This document shows positions 8,367-17,841 of a stretch of DNA of 64,000 nt, piece by piece. Each line of letters opens with the position of its first letter. The stretch's first letter is position 1. This DNA comes from Streptomyces uncialis (GTDB taxonomy: Bacteria > Actinomycetota > Actinomycetes > Streptomycetales > Streptomycetaceae), in assembly GCF_036250755.1 (NCBI RefSeq), contig NZ_CP109583.1, positions 3,658,001-3,722,000 of the forward strand, written 5' to 3'. A program made the translations under genes and the position numbers. Under the pieces are notes generated by a model. The model did no database searches. It saw only the letters and a list, made by a program, of their open reading frames with translations, and was not told where the DNA came from.

Positions 8367-9998
8367 ATGTCCAAGCCGGAAGAGTCCCCTACCTCCGAGC
8401 CCGGGGCCGCCGTGGGCGGTCCGGCGATCGACGTCCGCACCACGGCGGGGAAGATCGCCGATCTGCGGCGGCGTGTCGACGAGGCGACCCACGCCGGTTC
8501 GGCGCGGGCGGTCGGGAAGCAGCACGCGAAGGGCAAGCTGACGGCCCGTGAGCGGATCGGTCTGCTGCTGGACGAGGACTCGTTCGTGGAGCTGGACGAG
8601 TTCGCGCGGCACCGTTCGACCGCCTTCGGGCTGGCGGACAACCGCCCCTACGGCGACGGGGTGGTGACCGGGTACGGCACGGTCGACGGGCGTCCGGTGG
8701 CGGTGTTCTCGCAGGACTTCACGGTCTTCGGCGGCGCGCTCGGCGAGGTCTACGGCCAGAAGATCGTCAAGGTGATGGACTTCGCGCTGCGCACGGGCTG
8801 TCCGGTGATCGGGATCAACGACTCCGGCGGCGCCCGTATCCAGGAGGGCGTGATGGCCCTCGGGATGTACGGGGAGATCTTCCGCCGCAACACCCACGCG
8901 TCCGGGGTGATCCCGCAGATCTCGCTGGTCGTCGGCCCGTGCGCGGGCGGCGCGGTGTACTCGCCCGCGATCACCGACTTCACGGTGATGGTCGACGAGA
9001 CGTCGCACATGTTCATCACCGGCCCCGATGTCATCAAGACGGTGACCGGTGAGGACGTCGGCTTCGAGGAGCTGGGCGGGGCGCGCACCCACAACACGAC
9101 GTCCGGTGTCGCGCATCACATGGCGGGTGACGAGAAGGACGCCGTCGAGTACGTCAAGTCGCTGCTGTCGTACCTGCCGTCGAACAATCTCAGCGAGCCG
9201 CCCGCGTTCACCGAGGAGGCGGAGCTGGAGCTCACGGACGAGGACCGTGAGCTGGACACCCTGATCCCGGACAGCGCCAACCAGCCGTACGACATGCACA
9301 CGATCGTCGAGCATGTGCTGGACGACGGTGAGTTCCTGGAGACGCAGGCGATGTTCGCGCCGAACATCCTCACCGGCTTCGGCCGGGTCGAGGGGCGTCC
9401 GGTGGGGATCGTCGCGAACCAGCCGATGCGGTTCGCGGGCTGTCTGGACATCGACGCCTCCGAGAAGGCGGCCCGCTTCGTCCGTACCTGCGACGCGTTC
9501 AATGTCCCCGTCCTCACCTTCGTGGACGTCCCCGGGTTCCTGCCGGGTGTCGGCCAGGAGCACGAGGGCATCATCCGCCGGGGCGCCAAACTGATCTACG
9601 CGTACGCGGAGGCGACCGTCCCGCTGATCACCGTGATCACCCGCAAGGCGTTCGGCGGCGCGTACGACGTGATGGGCTCCAAGCATCTGGGCGCGGACCT
9701 CAACCTGGCCTGGCCGACGGCGCAGATCGCCGTGATGGGCGCACAGGGCGCCGTCAACATCCTGCACCGCAGGACCATCGCCGGGGTGCCCGAGGACGAG
9801 CGCGAGGAGCTCCGCGCCCGTCTCGTCCAGGAGTACGAGGACACCCTGCTGAACCCGTACACGGCCGCCGAGCGCGGCTATGTCGACGCGGTGGTCGTCC
9901 CCTCGGAGACCCGCCGCCATGTCGTGCGGGGGCTGCGCCAGCTCCGTACCAAGCGGGAGAACCTGCCGCCCAAGAAGCACGGGAACATCCCGCTGTAG
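8367..9998 (+). CDS. pccB: Propionyl-CoA carboxylase beta subunit (carboxyltransferase)
   Basis: Transfers the carboxyl group from biotin to acyl-CoA, giving methylmalonyl-CoA from propionyl-CoA. ATG at 8367 with AGGGAG about 10 bases upstream; 543 residues, slightly longer than the 530-residue S. coelicolor PccB because of an N-terminal extension. Crotonase-type oxyanion regions [12 protein letters not shown] and [15 protein letters not shown] are intact. The Asp in AYDVMGSK corresponds, by counting from the C-terminus, to Asp422 of S. coelicolor PccB, reported to favour propionyl-CoA. It heads a run with the epsilon subunit, a small membrane protein and maf. Confidence 0.95.
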   Translation: MSKPEESPTSEPGAAVGGPAIDVRTTAGKIADLRRRVDEATHAGSARAVGKQHAKGKLTARERIGLLLDEDSFVELDEFARHRSTAFGLADNRPYGDGVVTGYGTVDGRPVAVFSQDFTVFGGALGEVYGQKIVKVMDFALRTGCPVIGINDSGGARIQEGVMALGMYGEIFRRNTHASGVIPQISLVVGPCAGGAVYSPAITDFTVMVDETSHMFITGPDVIKTVTGEDVGFEELGGARTHNTTSGVAHHMAGDEKDAVEYVKSLLSYLPSNNLSEPPAFTEEAELELTDEDRELDTLIPDSANQPYDMHTIVEHVLDDGEFLETQAMFAPNILTGFGRVEGRPVGIVANQPMRFAGCLDIDASEKAARFVRTCDAFNVPVLTFVDVPGFLPGVGQEHEGIIRRGAKLIYAYAEATVPLITVITRKAFGGAYDVMGSKHLGADLNLAWPTAQIAVMGAQGAVNILHRRTIAGVPEDEREELRARLVQEYEDTLLNPYTAAERGYVDAVVVPSETRRHVVRGLRQLRTKRENLPPKKHGNIPL

Positions 9999-10048
9999 GG
10001 ACCTGTTCCCCGTACCCCCGTCCCGGCCGTCGCTGAGGAGTCGCCGCC

Positions 10049-10258
10049 ATGATCAAGGTAGTGAGGGGCAACCCCACCCCGGAGGAGCTGGCCGCCGCCC
10101 TGGCGGTGGTCCGGGTGCGGGCCGCCGCCGCGCTCGCGGCCCGGGACGGGTCGTCCGGGCGGCTCCCGGACGCCTGGTCCCATCCGTCCCGGGTGGCCCG
10201 CCACCGCACGCCCACGCCGGGCCCGTCGTCCTGGACCCGCACGTACTGGCCGTCGTAG
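10049..10258 (+). CDS. Acyl-CoA carboxylase epsilon subunit
   Basis: A 69-residue protein starting at ATG 10049 with GAGGAG upstream, 50 bases after pccB. The opening IKVVRGNPTPEELAAALAVV is the typical signature of the small epsilon subunit that stabilises and stimulates actinobacterial acyl-CoA carboxylases. A variable middle and the Trp-containing tail fit the family. It should bind PccB and AccA2 in the holoenzyme. Confidence 0.9.
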   Translation: MIKVVRGNPTPEELAAALAVVRVRAAAALAARDGSSGRLPDAWSHPSRVARHRTPTPGPSSWTRTYWPS

Positions 10259-10380
10259 CCGGGACGCCCCGCACGTACCGGCCGTAGCGGCCCGGCCGTC
10301 GCAGCCGTGGGGCGGGTGCCGGGGCAAGTTAGGTACCCGTACTCAGGCGCCGCGCGGCGGTCCGTTCCACCATCGAAGAC

Positions 10381-10509
10381 ATGCTGTGGTCCGACCCCGA
10401 GAACAAGCCGCCCGAGGAACTGCGCGACATGCAGGGCATGCTGCGCAGAGCGGGCATCGTGCTGGCCCTCGCCATGATCCTGGCGATGGTCACCCTGGGT
10501 CTGCGCTGA
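10381..10509 (+). CDS. Small single-span membrane protein
   Basis: A 42-residue frame reading [20 protein letters not shown], then LRRAG and one hydrophobic helix ([16 protein letters not shown]) ending in Arg. It fills the gap between the epsilon subunit and maf. I recall a similar tiny gene at this place in other Streptomyces. The expected topology is a cytoplasmic acidic N-terminus with one membrane helix. No strong ribosome site is seen before the ATG, so the exact start is less certain. Function unknown. Confidence 0.7.
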   Translation: MLWSDPENKPPEELRDMQGMLRRAGIVLALAMILAMVTLGLR

Positions 10510-10570
10510 CCCGTCCCAGCCGGGCCCGTCCGCTGCCGGGCGCCCCGTCCGGCTGCCCTACGCTCTGTCC

Positions 10571-11188
10571 ATGAGCGAAGCACGTCACCTCGTCCTGGCC
10601 TCCCAGTCCCCCGCCCGGCTCGGGCTCCTGCGTCAGGCGGGCCTCGACCCCGAGGTCATCGTCAGCGGGGTCGACGAGGACGCCGTGAGCGCCCCGACCC
10701 CCGCCGAACTGGCCCTCGCGCTCGCGGTGGCCAAGGCGTCGGTGGTCGCCGCCCGGCCGGAGGTCGTCCGCGCCGGGTCGCTGGTCGTCGGCTGCGACTC
10801 GGTCCTCGACCTCGACGGCGAGGCGCTCGGCAAGCCCGCCGACGCCGAGGAGGCCACCGCCCGCTGGAAGTCCATGCGGGGCCGCGCGGGCACCCTCCAG
10901 ACCGGGCACTGCGTGTACGACGCCCGCACCGGACGACATGTCTCCGCGACCGCGTCGACCGTGGTGCGCTTCGGGGAGCCCACGGACGCCGAGATCGCCG
11001 CGTACGTCGCCTCCGGCGAGCCCCTGCACGTCGCGGGCGCCTTCACCCTGGACGGCCGCTCGGCCCCGTTCGTGGACGGCATCGACGGCGACCACGGCAA
11101 CGTCATCGGGATCTCGCTGCCGCTGCTGCGCCGGCTGCTCGCGGAGCTCGGCGTGGGCATCACCGACCTGTGGACGCCGCGTCCTTGA
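10571..11188 (+). CDS. maf: Maf-type nucleoside triphosphate pyrophosphatase
   Basis: 205 residues starting [20 protein letters not shown]; the SxSPxR motif, [15 protein letters not shown] with the catalytic Asp, and the C-terminal [28 protein letters not shown] segment all match Maf. These enzymes hydrolyse non-canonical or methylated NTPs to NMP and pyrophosphate and are also linked to septum control. It starts 61 bases after the small membrane gene and is probably co-transcribed with pccB. Confidence 0.92.
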   Translation: MSEARHLVLASQSPARLGLLRQAGLDPEVIVSGVDEDAVSAPTPAELALALAVAKASVVAARPEVVRAGSLVVGCDSVLDLDGEALGKPADAEEATARWKSMRGRAGTLQTGHCVYDARTGRHVSATASTVVRFGEPTDAEIAAYVASGEPLHVAGAFTLDGRSAPFVDGIDGDHGNVIGISLPLLRRLLAELGVGITDLWTPRP

Positions 11189-11607
11189 CCTGCCGCGCCG
11201 CCCCACCCGCGCCTACTCACGGGTAGGGCGGCCGGAGGCGGCCCGCGCGACGCAAAGAACCGTTGGGCCATTCGTAGGGATTCCACAAAGAAACCCGATC
11301 TCCGGCAGCGCTCTCTCATAGAGACCTTGGCCACACGGCGGGGCTAGGGTTCTCCACAGGATTCCTGCGCACCGGGTATGACGAGGGATTTCACCGCGCA
11401 CGGGACCTGTTCTCACGCTCTGTGTGGGCAAGCTCACCAGGGGGAACAGGTCGTAAGGCCGTGTCGGCAGTCCCTAAACTCGGCGTGTTCCGGGGAAGTC
11501 TTTCGAAGTGAGCGGCACGGGGACCCGTGGACCGCGTCGGCCCGTGGGCCGCGGGCCGGAGTCCGGGGTTCGGCCCCCCGGTCGAAAACTGCAAGGAGGG
11601 AGCCATC
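11189..11607. other. Long non-coding leader upstream of accA2
   Basis: 419 bases without a convincing gene; frames crossing it have poor codon use and no ribosome sites. It contains a short hairpin right after maf (CCTAC..GTAGG near 11212) and AT-richer patches around 11270-11370 that could hold the accA2 promoter. I could not assign a clear -35/-10 pair. The last bases carry the strong AAGGAGGG ribosome site of accA2. Confidence 0.5.
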
Positions 11608-13362
11608 GTGCGGAAGGTGCTCATCGCCAATCGCGGCGAGATCGCGGTTCGGGTGGCACGGGCGTGCCGGGACGCGGGGATCGCGAGTGTGGCGGTCTAC
11701 GCGGAGCCGGACCGTGACGCGTTGCATGTCCGGGTGGCGGATGAGGCGTTCGCGCTGGGTGGGGACACCCCCGCCGCCAGCTATCTCGACATCACCAAGG
11801 TACTCAAGGCGGCGGCGGACTCGGGCGCGGACGCCGTGCACCCGGGCTACGGCTTCCTGTCGGAGAACGCGGAGTTCGCCCAGGCCGTGACCGACGCGGG
11901 CCTGACCTGGATCGGTCCGCCGCCCCAGGCCATCCGCGACCTCGGCGACAAGGTCGCCGCCCGGCACATCGCCCAGCGCGCGGGCGCGCCGCTGGTCGCC
12001 GGGACGCCGGACCCGGTGTCCGGCGCGGACGAGGTCGTGGCCTTCGCGAAGGAGCACGGACTGCCCATCGCGATCAAGGCCGCGTTCGGCGGTGGCGGGC
12101 GCGGGCTGAAGGTGGCCCGCACCCTGGAGGAGGTCCCCGAGCTGTACGACTCGGCGGTCCGTGAGGCCGTCGCCGCGTTCGGCCGCGGCGAGTGCTTCGT
12201 CGAGCGCTATCTCGACAAGCCCCGGCATGTCGAGACCCAGTGCCTCGCCGACACCCACGGCAATGTCGTGGTCGTGTCCACCCGTGACTGCTCGCTCCAG
12301 CGGCGCCACCAGAAGCTGGTCGAGGAGGCCCCCGCGCCGTTCCTCTCCGACGAGCAGAACGCCCAGCTCTACGCGTCGTCCAAGGCGATCCTCAAGGAGG
12401 CCGGGTACGTCGGCGCGGGGACCGTCGAGTTCCTGGTCGGCGCCGACGGCACGATCTCCTTCCTGGAGGTCAACACCCGGCTCCAGGTCGAGCACCCCGT
12501 GACCGAGGAGGTCACCGGGATCGACCTCGTGCGCGAGATGTTCCGTATCGCCGACGGTGAGGCCCTCGGCTACGACGACCCGCCGGTGCGCGGCCACTCC
12601 TTCGAGTTCCGGATCAACGGCGAGGACCCGGGACGCGGCTTCCTGCCCGCGCCGGGCACCGTCACCGTGTTCGCCCCGCCGTCCGGGCCCGGTGTCCGGC
12701 TCGACGCGGGTGTCGAGTCCGGCAGCGTCATCGGTCCCGCGTGGGACTCGCTGCTCGCCAAGCTGATCGTGACCGGTGCGACGCGGGAGCAGGCCCTTCA
12801 GCGGGCCGCGCGGGCACTGGACGAGTTCCGGGTCGAGGGGATGGCCACGGCGATCCCCTTCCACCGCAAGGTCGTCGCCGACCCCGCGTTCACGTCCTCG
12901 CCGTTCCGGATCTTCACCCGGTGGATCGAGACCGAGTTCGTCAACGACATCCCCGCGTTCTCCGCTGTCGCGGACGCGGAGGCGGAGGACGAGACCGGCC
13001 GCGAGACGGTGGTCGTCGAGGTCGGCGGCAAGCGGCTGGAGGTGTCGCTGCCGTCCTCGCTCGGGATGTCGCTCGCGCGCACCGGTCTCGCGGCGGGCGC
13101 GCGGCCCAAGCGGCGGGCCGTGAAGAAGTCCGGGCCGGCCGCCTCGGGTGACGCGCTGGCCTCGCCGATGCAGGGCACGATCGTGAAGGTCGCCGTCGAG
13201 GAGGGCCAGGTCGTCGCGGAAGGGGACCTCGTGGTCGTGCTGGAGGCGATGAAGATGGAGCAGCCGCTCAACGCGCATCGTTCCGGGACGGTCAAGGGGT
13301 TGGGGGCGGAGGTCGGTGCCTCCGTCACCTCCGGCGCGGTGATCTGCGAGATCAAGGACTGA
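11608..13362 (+). CDS. accA2: Acyl-CoA carboxylase alpha subunit (biotin carboxylase + BCCP)
   Basis: Carboxylates its own biotin with ATP and bicarbonate, then serves carboxyltransferase partners such as PccB. GTG at 11608 follows AAGGAGGG at ideal spacing; 584 residues starting [19 protein letters not shown]. The ATP-grasp biotin carboxylase domain covers about 1-450: [12 protein letters not shown] loop, [15 protein letters not shown] and [15 protein letters not shown]. After a linker, the biotinyl domain ends with EAMKMEQPL, in which the central Lys is biotinylated by BirA. A strong hairpin follows the stop codon. Confidence 0.95.
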   Translation: MRKVLIANRGEIAVRVARACRDAGIASVAVYAEPDRDALHVRVADEAFALGGDTPAASYLDITKVLKAAADSGADAVHPGYGFLSENAEFAQAVTDAGLTWIGPPPQAIRDLGDKVAARHIAQRAGAPLVAGTPDPVSGADEVVAFAKEHGLPIAIKAAFGGGGRGLKVARTLEEVPELYDSAVREAVAAFGRGECFVERYLDKPRHVETQCLADTHGNVVVVSTRDCSLQRRHQKLVEEAPAPFLSDEQNAQLYASSKAILKEAGYVGAGTVEFLVGADGTISFLEVNTRLQVEHPVTEEVTGIDLVREMFRIADGEALGYDDPPVRGHSFEFRINGEDPGRGFLPAPGTVTVFAPPSGPGVRLDAGVESGSVIGPAWDSLLAKLIVTGATREQALQRAARALDEFRVEGMATAIPFHRKVVADPAFTSSPFRIFTRWIETEFVNDIPAFSAVADAEAEDETGRETVVVEVGGKRLEVSLPSSLGMSLARTGLAAGARPKRRAVKKSGPAASGDALASPMQGTIVKVAVEEGQVVAEGDLVVVLEAMKMEQPLNAHRSGTVKGLGAEVGASVTSGAVICEIKD

Positions 13363-13390
13363 CCCCCTCCGGGGGTGCGGGATTTCGTCT

Positions 13391-13420
13391 GCGGGGGGCG
13401 TTTTTGGTTGCGCCCCCCGC
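13391..13420 (+). terminator. Terminator after accA2
   Basis: A perfect 10-bp stem, GCGGGGGGCG (13391-13400) with CGCCCCCCGC (13411-13420), and a T-rich loop, about 30 bases after the accA2 stop. A smaller CCCCC-TCC-GGGGG hairpin sits directly upstream. Confidence 0.7.
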
Positions 13421-14090
13421 GGGTCGCCTTCGCTTGCGCTTCCTAGGTCTGTCCGGCTGGCCGTACTTCGTTCCTGTGCCGTCGTTCGTCGTTTTCGCGC
13501 AGTTCCCCGCGCCCCTTTGGGGCGCAACCGGCTTGTTCTTCGGGTCGGTGCCGGTCGGGATTCTCCGTCCTCGCTCCAACGCGCTCGGTACGACGTTTCC
13601 TTACCCGGCTGAAGAGCATCGGAGTCTGCGAGCAGAGATTCCCGCCCACCCCCTCCCGTAGCGGGGCGAGTCCGCGAGGAGGATGGTTCAACCCCGCCCC
13701 GGGCTGATGCCGGCCCGCAGGCAGACGGCAGCCCCAGGAGGGCGCCCCCAAAGGGGCGCGGGGAACTGCGCAAAAGACGAGAACCGGCCCGCACCCGAAC
13801 AGCGACCGCAAGAAGGCAGCACCTCAGGGGCGCGGGGAACTGCGCAAAAGACGAGGGCGGACCCGCACCCGAGGAACGACCGCAATGGGGCAGCATCAGG
13901 GGCGCGGGGAACTGCGCACCCACGAACGGCCCGCACAGGAACAAGTACGCCGAGCCGGACAGACCTCAGAAGCGCAAGCGAAGGCGACCTGCGGGGGAAC
14001 TGCGCACCCACGAACGGCCCGCACGGGAACAAGTACGTCCCGCCGGACGGACCTCGGAAGCGCGAACGAAGGTGACATGCTGGGGGGACC
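13421..14090. repeat. Composite intergenic repeat, cluster 3
   Basis: Spacer between accA2 and the TetR gene, both on the plus strand. It begins GGGTCGCCTTCGCTTGCGC straight after the accA2 terminator. The core is on the minus strand (reverse complement of TCTGCTCGCAGACTCCGATG at 13617-13636), antisense to both neighbours. The right half holds several inverted GGGGCGCGGGGAACTGCGC copies and ends about 30 bases before the TetR start. Confidence 0.85.
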
Positions 14091-14119
14091 CTGGTAGACG
14101 TGAGGACGGAGGAACCGGG

Positions 14120-14707
14120 ATGAGCGCCAGCACCTCGCAGCCCCCGGCCCGCCCCCGGCCGATGAGGTCGGACGCCCGCCGCAACCGCGAACGCCTGCTC
14201 GCGGCAGCCCGCGAGGTCTTCGCGGACCACGGCACGGACGCGTCCCTGGAGGACGTGGCCCGCCGCGCGGGCGTCGGGATCGGCACGCTGTACCGCCACT
14301 TCCCCACCCGCCACGCGGTGATGTGCGCGGTCTTCGAGGACGCCGTGAGCGACCTCCTGTCCCGCTCCCGCGCCCTCCTCGACGCCCCGCAGTCCTGCAC
14401 CGCCCTGGTCGACTGGCTCCGCGCGATCATCACCCACGCGAGCGAGTACCGGGGTCTGTCGCACGCGCTCATGTCGGCGTGCCACGACGACAGTTCCGCA
14501 CTGGCGCGGTGCAGCACCCCGATGCGCGAGGCGGGCACCGCCCTGCTGACCCGCGCCCAGCGCTCGGGCGCGGTCCGCGCCGATGTGTCCGTCTCGGACC
14601 TGATGCAGCTCACGAACGCGATCGCGCTGGCCGCCGAGGAGACCCCCGACGACCCCGGGCTGGCGGACCGGCTGCTGAACCTGACGCTCCGCGGCATCCG
14701 CGCGTAG
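14120..14707 (+). CDS. TetR-family transcriptional regulator
   Basis: 195 residues; ATG 14120 follows GGAGGAA. The N-terminal DNA-binding domain is clear: RRNRERLLAAAREVFADHG, DASLEDVARRAGVGIGTLYRHF. The C-terminal ligand domain is all-alpha with no recognisable ligand signature. It converges on the DeoR-type gene (13 bases between stop codons). Its target is unknown; no divergent partner gene exists, since repeat cluster 3 lies upstream. Confidence 0.9.
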   Translation: MSASTSQPPARPRPMRSDARRNRERLLAAAREVFADHGTDASLEDVARRAGVGIGTLYRHFPTRHAVMCAVFEDAVSDLLSRSRALLDAPQSCTALVDWLRAIITHASEYRGLSHALMSACHDDSSALARCSTPMREAGTALLTRAQRSGAVRADVSVSDLMQLTNAIALAAEETPDDPGLADRLLNLTLRGIRA

Positions 14708-14719
14708 CGCCGCGGCGGC

Positions 14720-15679
14720 TCAGCGGCGCCGCATGTCCGCGACCCGCGCCGCCGCGCTCCGCTCCCCCGCCGTGCTCTCCCCGAGCATCGAAGCGGCGGC
14801 ACTGCGCAGTTGCGGGCCCCGGCGCGGCCCCGGCAGGGGCATGTCCCGGCGCTGCTGGCGCCCCGTCGGGACCGGGTCGGGGCCCACTGTGCCGCTCTGG
14901 CCACCGGCGACCGTGATCTGTACGCCCTGATCGGCGAGGGCCTGGAGTTCGGTGGCGGCGCGGTCGTCGTGGAGTGGCGGATCGTCGGTGACGAGCCGGG
15001 TGATCACATCGGTCGGCACCGTCTGGAACATCGTGTCGGTGCCGAGCTTGGTGTGGTCGGCGAGGACGACGACCTCGGCCGCGGCCTGCACCAGCGCCCG
15101 GTCGACACTGGCCGACAGCATGTTGGAGGTGGACAGCCCGCGTTCGGCGGTCAGGCCGCTGCCGGAGAGGAAGGCACGGGACACCCGCAGCCCCTGGAGG
15201 GACTGTTCGGCGCCGCTGCCCACGAGGGCGTAGTTGGAACCCCGCAGGGTGCCGCCGGTCATGACGACCTCGACACGGTTGGCGTGGGCCAGCGCCTGGG
15301 CCACGAGGAGGGAGTTGGTGACCACGGTGAGGCCGGGGACCCGTGCGAGACGGCGGGCGAGTTCCTGGGTGGTGGTACCGGCCCCCACCACGATGGCCTC
15401 GCCTTCTTCGACGAGTCCCGCCGCGAGATCGGCGATGGCCGTCTTCTCGGCGGTCGCGAGATGAGACTTCTGCGGAAAGCCGGATTCTCGCGTGAACCCG
15501 CCCGGCAATACCGCACCGCCGTGCCGGCGGTCGAGGAGTCCTTCTGCCTCCAGCGCCCGCACGTCCCGCCGTACGGTCACTTCGGAGGTCTGGACGACGC
15601 GGGCGAGCTCACGGAGCGACACGGCTCCGTTGGCACGCACCATTTCGAGGATCAACTGACGACGTTCTGCAGCGAACAC
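14720..15679 (-). CDS. DeoR-family transcriptional regulator
   Basis: 319 residues from GTG 15679. The N-terminal winged helix (ERRQLILEMVRANGAVSLRE, TSEVTVRRDVRALEAEGLL, RRHGGAV) and the sugar-phosphate-sensing domain (VVGAGTTTQELARRL, VVTNSLLVAQAL, LADHTKLGTDTM) are typical. The last 60 residues are an unrelated Gln/Arg/Ser-rich tail. The family usually responds to phosphorylated sugars, so by position it is one candidate regulator of the nucleoside genes that follow. A 15-bp palindrome sits in its own promoter region. Confidence 0.9.
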   Translation of the reverse strand: MFAAERRQLILEMVRANGAVSLRELARVVQTSEVTVRRDVRALEAEGLLDRRHGGAVLPGGFTRESGFPQKSHLATAEKTAIADLAAGLVEEGEAIVVGAGTTTQELARRLARVPGLTVVTNSLLVAQALAHANRVEVVMTGGTLRGSNYALVGSGAEQSLQGLRVSRAFLSGSGLTAERGLSTSNMLSASVDRALVQAAAEVVVLADHTKLGTDTMFQTVPTDVITRLVTDDPPLHDDRAATELQALADQGVQITVAGGQSGTVGPDPVPTGRQQRRDMPLPGPRRGPQLRSAAASMLGESTAGERSAAARVADMRRR

Positions 15680-15705
15680 GAAACTGACAGTAACCCCAAC
15701 GACCG

Positions 15706-15720
15706 ACTGCTTTCAGCAGT
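15706..15720. promoter_or_regulatory. Palindrome upstream of the DeoR gene
   Basis: ACTGCT-TTC-AGCAGT, a perfect 6-bp inverted repeat with 3-base spacer, 27 bases upstream of the GTG. A partial AGCAG recurs 15 bases further out. Position and symmetry suggest an autoregulatory operator, unproven. Confidence 0.45.
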
Positions 15721-15825
15721 TTCCGCCGAATAGCAGAAGTTGTTCGCACCGGACCGCACCGAGTGGTATAGCCCCCCGAAGGGGGCACGGGAGGGTCGTA
15801 CCGTACCGGGTCCGGGGCGCCGCGG

Positions 15826-17274
15826 CTACGCCTCGTCCGCGGCCTTCCGCGTCTGCAACTGCCGTGCCACCTCCGCGATGGACCCGGACAGCGACGGGTA
15901 CACGGTGAACGCGTTGGCGATCTGCTCGACCGTGAGGTTGTTGTCGACCGCGAGCGAGATGGGGTGGATCAGCTCGGAGGCCCGCGGCGCGACCACGACG
16001 CCCCCGACCACGATGCCCGTGCCCGGACGGCAGAAGATCTTCACGAAGCCGTCCCGGATGCCCTGCATCTTCGCGCGGGCGTTGCGCAGCAGCGGCAGCT
16101 TGACGACGCGGGCGTCGATCTTGCCGGAGTCGACATCGGCCTGGCTGTAGCCGACGGTCGCGATCTCCGGGTCGGTGAACACGTTCGACGACACGGTCTT
16201 CAGGTTGAGCGGGGCGACCGCGTCACCGAGGAAGTGGTACATCGCGATGCGTCCCTGCATCGCCGCGACGGACGCCAGCGCGAAGACGCCGGTCACGTCA
16301 CCGGCGGCGTACACCCCGGGGGCCGTCGTACGGGAGACCCTGTCGGTCCAGATGTGGCCGGAGTCGCGGACGCGGACGCCCGCCTCCTCCAGGCCCATCC
16401 CGCTGGAGTTCGGGATCGCGCCGACCGCCATCAGGCAGTGCGTACCGCTGATGACCCGGCCGTCGGACAGGACGACCTCCACCCGGTCCCCCACCCGCTT
16501 CGCGGACTCCGCGCGGCAGCGGGACATGACGTTCATGCCGCGGCGCCGGAACACGTCCTCCAGGACGGCCGCGGCGTCCGGGTCCTCACCGGGCAGCACC
16601 CGGTCCCGGCTGGAGACGAGGGTGACCCGGGAACCGAGGGCCTGGTAGGCGCCCGCGAACTCGGCTCCGGTGACACCGGAGCCGACGACGATGAGTTCCT
16701 CGGGGAGCTCGGTGAGGTCGTAGACCTGGGTCCAGTTGAGGATGCGCTCGCCGTCGGGCAGCGCGTCGCCCAGCTCACGCGGGTGGCCGCCGGTGGCGAT
16801 CAGCACGGCGTCGGCGGTCAGCCGCTCCTCCGTGCCGTCGGCCGCCCGGACCACCACGGTCCTGCTGCCGTCCGCCGCCTGCTGCCCCTCCAGGCTGCCC
16901 CGGCCGCGCACCACGCGGGCGCCCGAGCGGGTGACGGAGGCGGTGATGTCGTGCGACTGGGCGAGCGCCAGCCGTTTCACCCGCCGGTTGACCTTCCCGA
17001 GGTCCACACCGACGACGCGGGCGGGCGCGTCGATGTGGGGGGTGTCGTCGGCGACGATGATCCCCAGTTCCTCGTACGACGAGTCGAAGGTGGTCATCAC
17101 CTCGGCCGTCGCGATCAACGTCTTCGACGGCACGCAGTCGGTGAGTACCGACGCTCCGCCCAGACCGTCGCAGTCCACGACGGTCACCTCCGCGCCTAGC
17201 TGGGCGGCCACCAACGCCGCCTCGTAGCCGCCGGGCCCTCCACCGATGATCACGATCCGAGTCACGTACCCCAT
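15826..17274 (-). CDS. NAD(P)H-quinone dehydrogenase, lipoamide-dehydrogenase fold
   Basis: 482 residues (ATG 17274; GTG 17265 is an equally plausible start). The FAD-binding motif VIIGGGPGGYEAALVAAQLG, the NAD motif VVGSGVTGAEFAGAYQALG and GVYAAGDVTG are intact. The segment that holds the redox disulphide in lipoamide dehydrogenase reads GGASVLTDCVPSK: the first Cys is Val, so no disulphide can form. The C-terminal His-Glu motif is also absent (FTVYPSLSGS). This matches Mycobacterium LpdA (Rv3303c), a quinone reductase, rather than a true lipoamide dehydrogenase. Confidence 0.9.
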   Translation of the reverse strand: MGYVTRIVIIGGGPGGYEAALVAAQLGAEVTVVDCDGLGGASVLTDCVPSKTLIATAEVMTTFDSSYEELGIIVADDTPHIDAPARVVGVDLGKVNRRVKRLALAQSHDITASVTRSGARVVRGRGSLEGQQAADGSRTVVVRAADGTEERLTADAVLIATGGHPRELGDALPDGERILNWTQVYDLTELPEELIVVGSGVTGAEFAGAYQALGSRVTLVSSRDRVLPGEDPDAAAVLEDVFRRRGMNVMSRCRAESAKRVGDRVEVVLSDGRVISGTHCLMAVGAIPNSSGMGLEEAGVRVRDSGHIWTDRVSRTTAPGVYAAGDVTGVFALASVAAMQGRIAMYHFLGDAVAPLNLKTVSSNVFTDPEIATVGYSQADVDSGKIDARVVKLPLLRNARAKMQGIRDGFVKIFCRPGTGIVVGGVVVAPRASELIHPISLAVDNNLTVEQIANAFTVYPSLSGSIAEVARQLQTRKAADEA

Positions 17275-17403
17275 TGTCCCGCACGCTTCAAGCCGCGCGC
17301 CTCCGGGGTGGCCACCGCGTGTCCCGGGGCATGACCTCCCTCTTCAGAGGGGTACTTCCGGTACGGGAGGGGCACACGGCGCCGCTGCCGTACCCTCGAC
17401 TCC

Positions 17404-17841
17404 ATGTCGCTCTACGCCGCGTACGCCGGCAATCTCGACGCGCGGCTCATGTCACGCCGCGCTCCGCACTCGCCGCTGCGTGCCACCGGCTGGCTGAACG
17501 GCTGGCGGCTGACCTTCGGTGGGGAGCACATGGGCTGGGAGGGTGCGCTCTCGACGATCGTCGAGGCGCCCAGGTCACAGGTGTTCGTGGCCCTCTATGA
17601 CATCGCGCCCATGGACGAGGACTCCATGGACCGGTGGGAGGGGGTCGGGCTGGACATCTACCGCCGGATGCGGGTGCGGGTCCATACGCTGGACGCGGAG
17701 GAGCCCGCCTGGGTGTACGTGCTCAACGGGTACGAGGGCGGGCTGCCGTCCGCGCGGTACCTCGGGGAGCTGGCCGACGCGGCCGAGTCCGCGGGGGCGC
17801 CCCACGACTACGTCATGGAGCTGCGCAAACGCCCCTGCTGA
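17404..17841 (+). CDS. Gamma-glutamylcyclotransferase-like protein
   Basis: 145 residues starting MSLYAAYAGNLDARLM, the YxxYxxNL-type phosphate/substrate loop of the GGCT fold. LSTIVEAPRSQVFVALYDI and the acidic DEDSMDRWEGV follow, where the usual catalytic Glu region lies. The fold cyclises gamma-glutamyl or related amines, but the substrate here is not known. It is divergent from the quinone dehydrogenase. Its stop codon abuts repeat cluster 4. Confidence 0.8.
   Translation: MSLYAAYAGNLDARLMSRRAPHSPLRATGWLNGWRLTFGGEHMGWEGALSTIVEAPRSQVFVALYDIAPMDEDSMDRWEGVGLDIYRRMRVRVHTLDAEEPAWVYVLNGYEGGLPSARYLGELADAAESAGAPHDYVMELRKRPC

Noticed and set aside
11320..11370. Promoter for accA2 made of TTGGCC and TAGGGT
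   Set aside because: The spacing is only 12 bases, too short for a functional -35/-10 pair.
13660..13725. T-arm-like GGTTCAACCCC motif in repeat clusters 3, 4, 5 and 7, suggesting a tRNA remnant
   Set aside because: No acceptor, D- or anticodon stem could be drawn around it, and it recurs as part of the repeat core's flank.
11434..13944. 836-residue minus-strand frame opposite accA2
   Set aside because: Antisense shadow of accA2 joined to repeat-encoded sequence.
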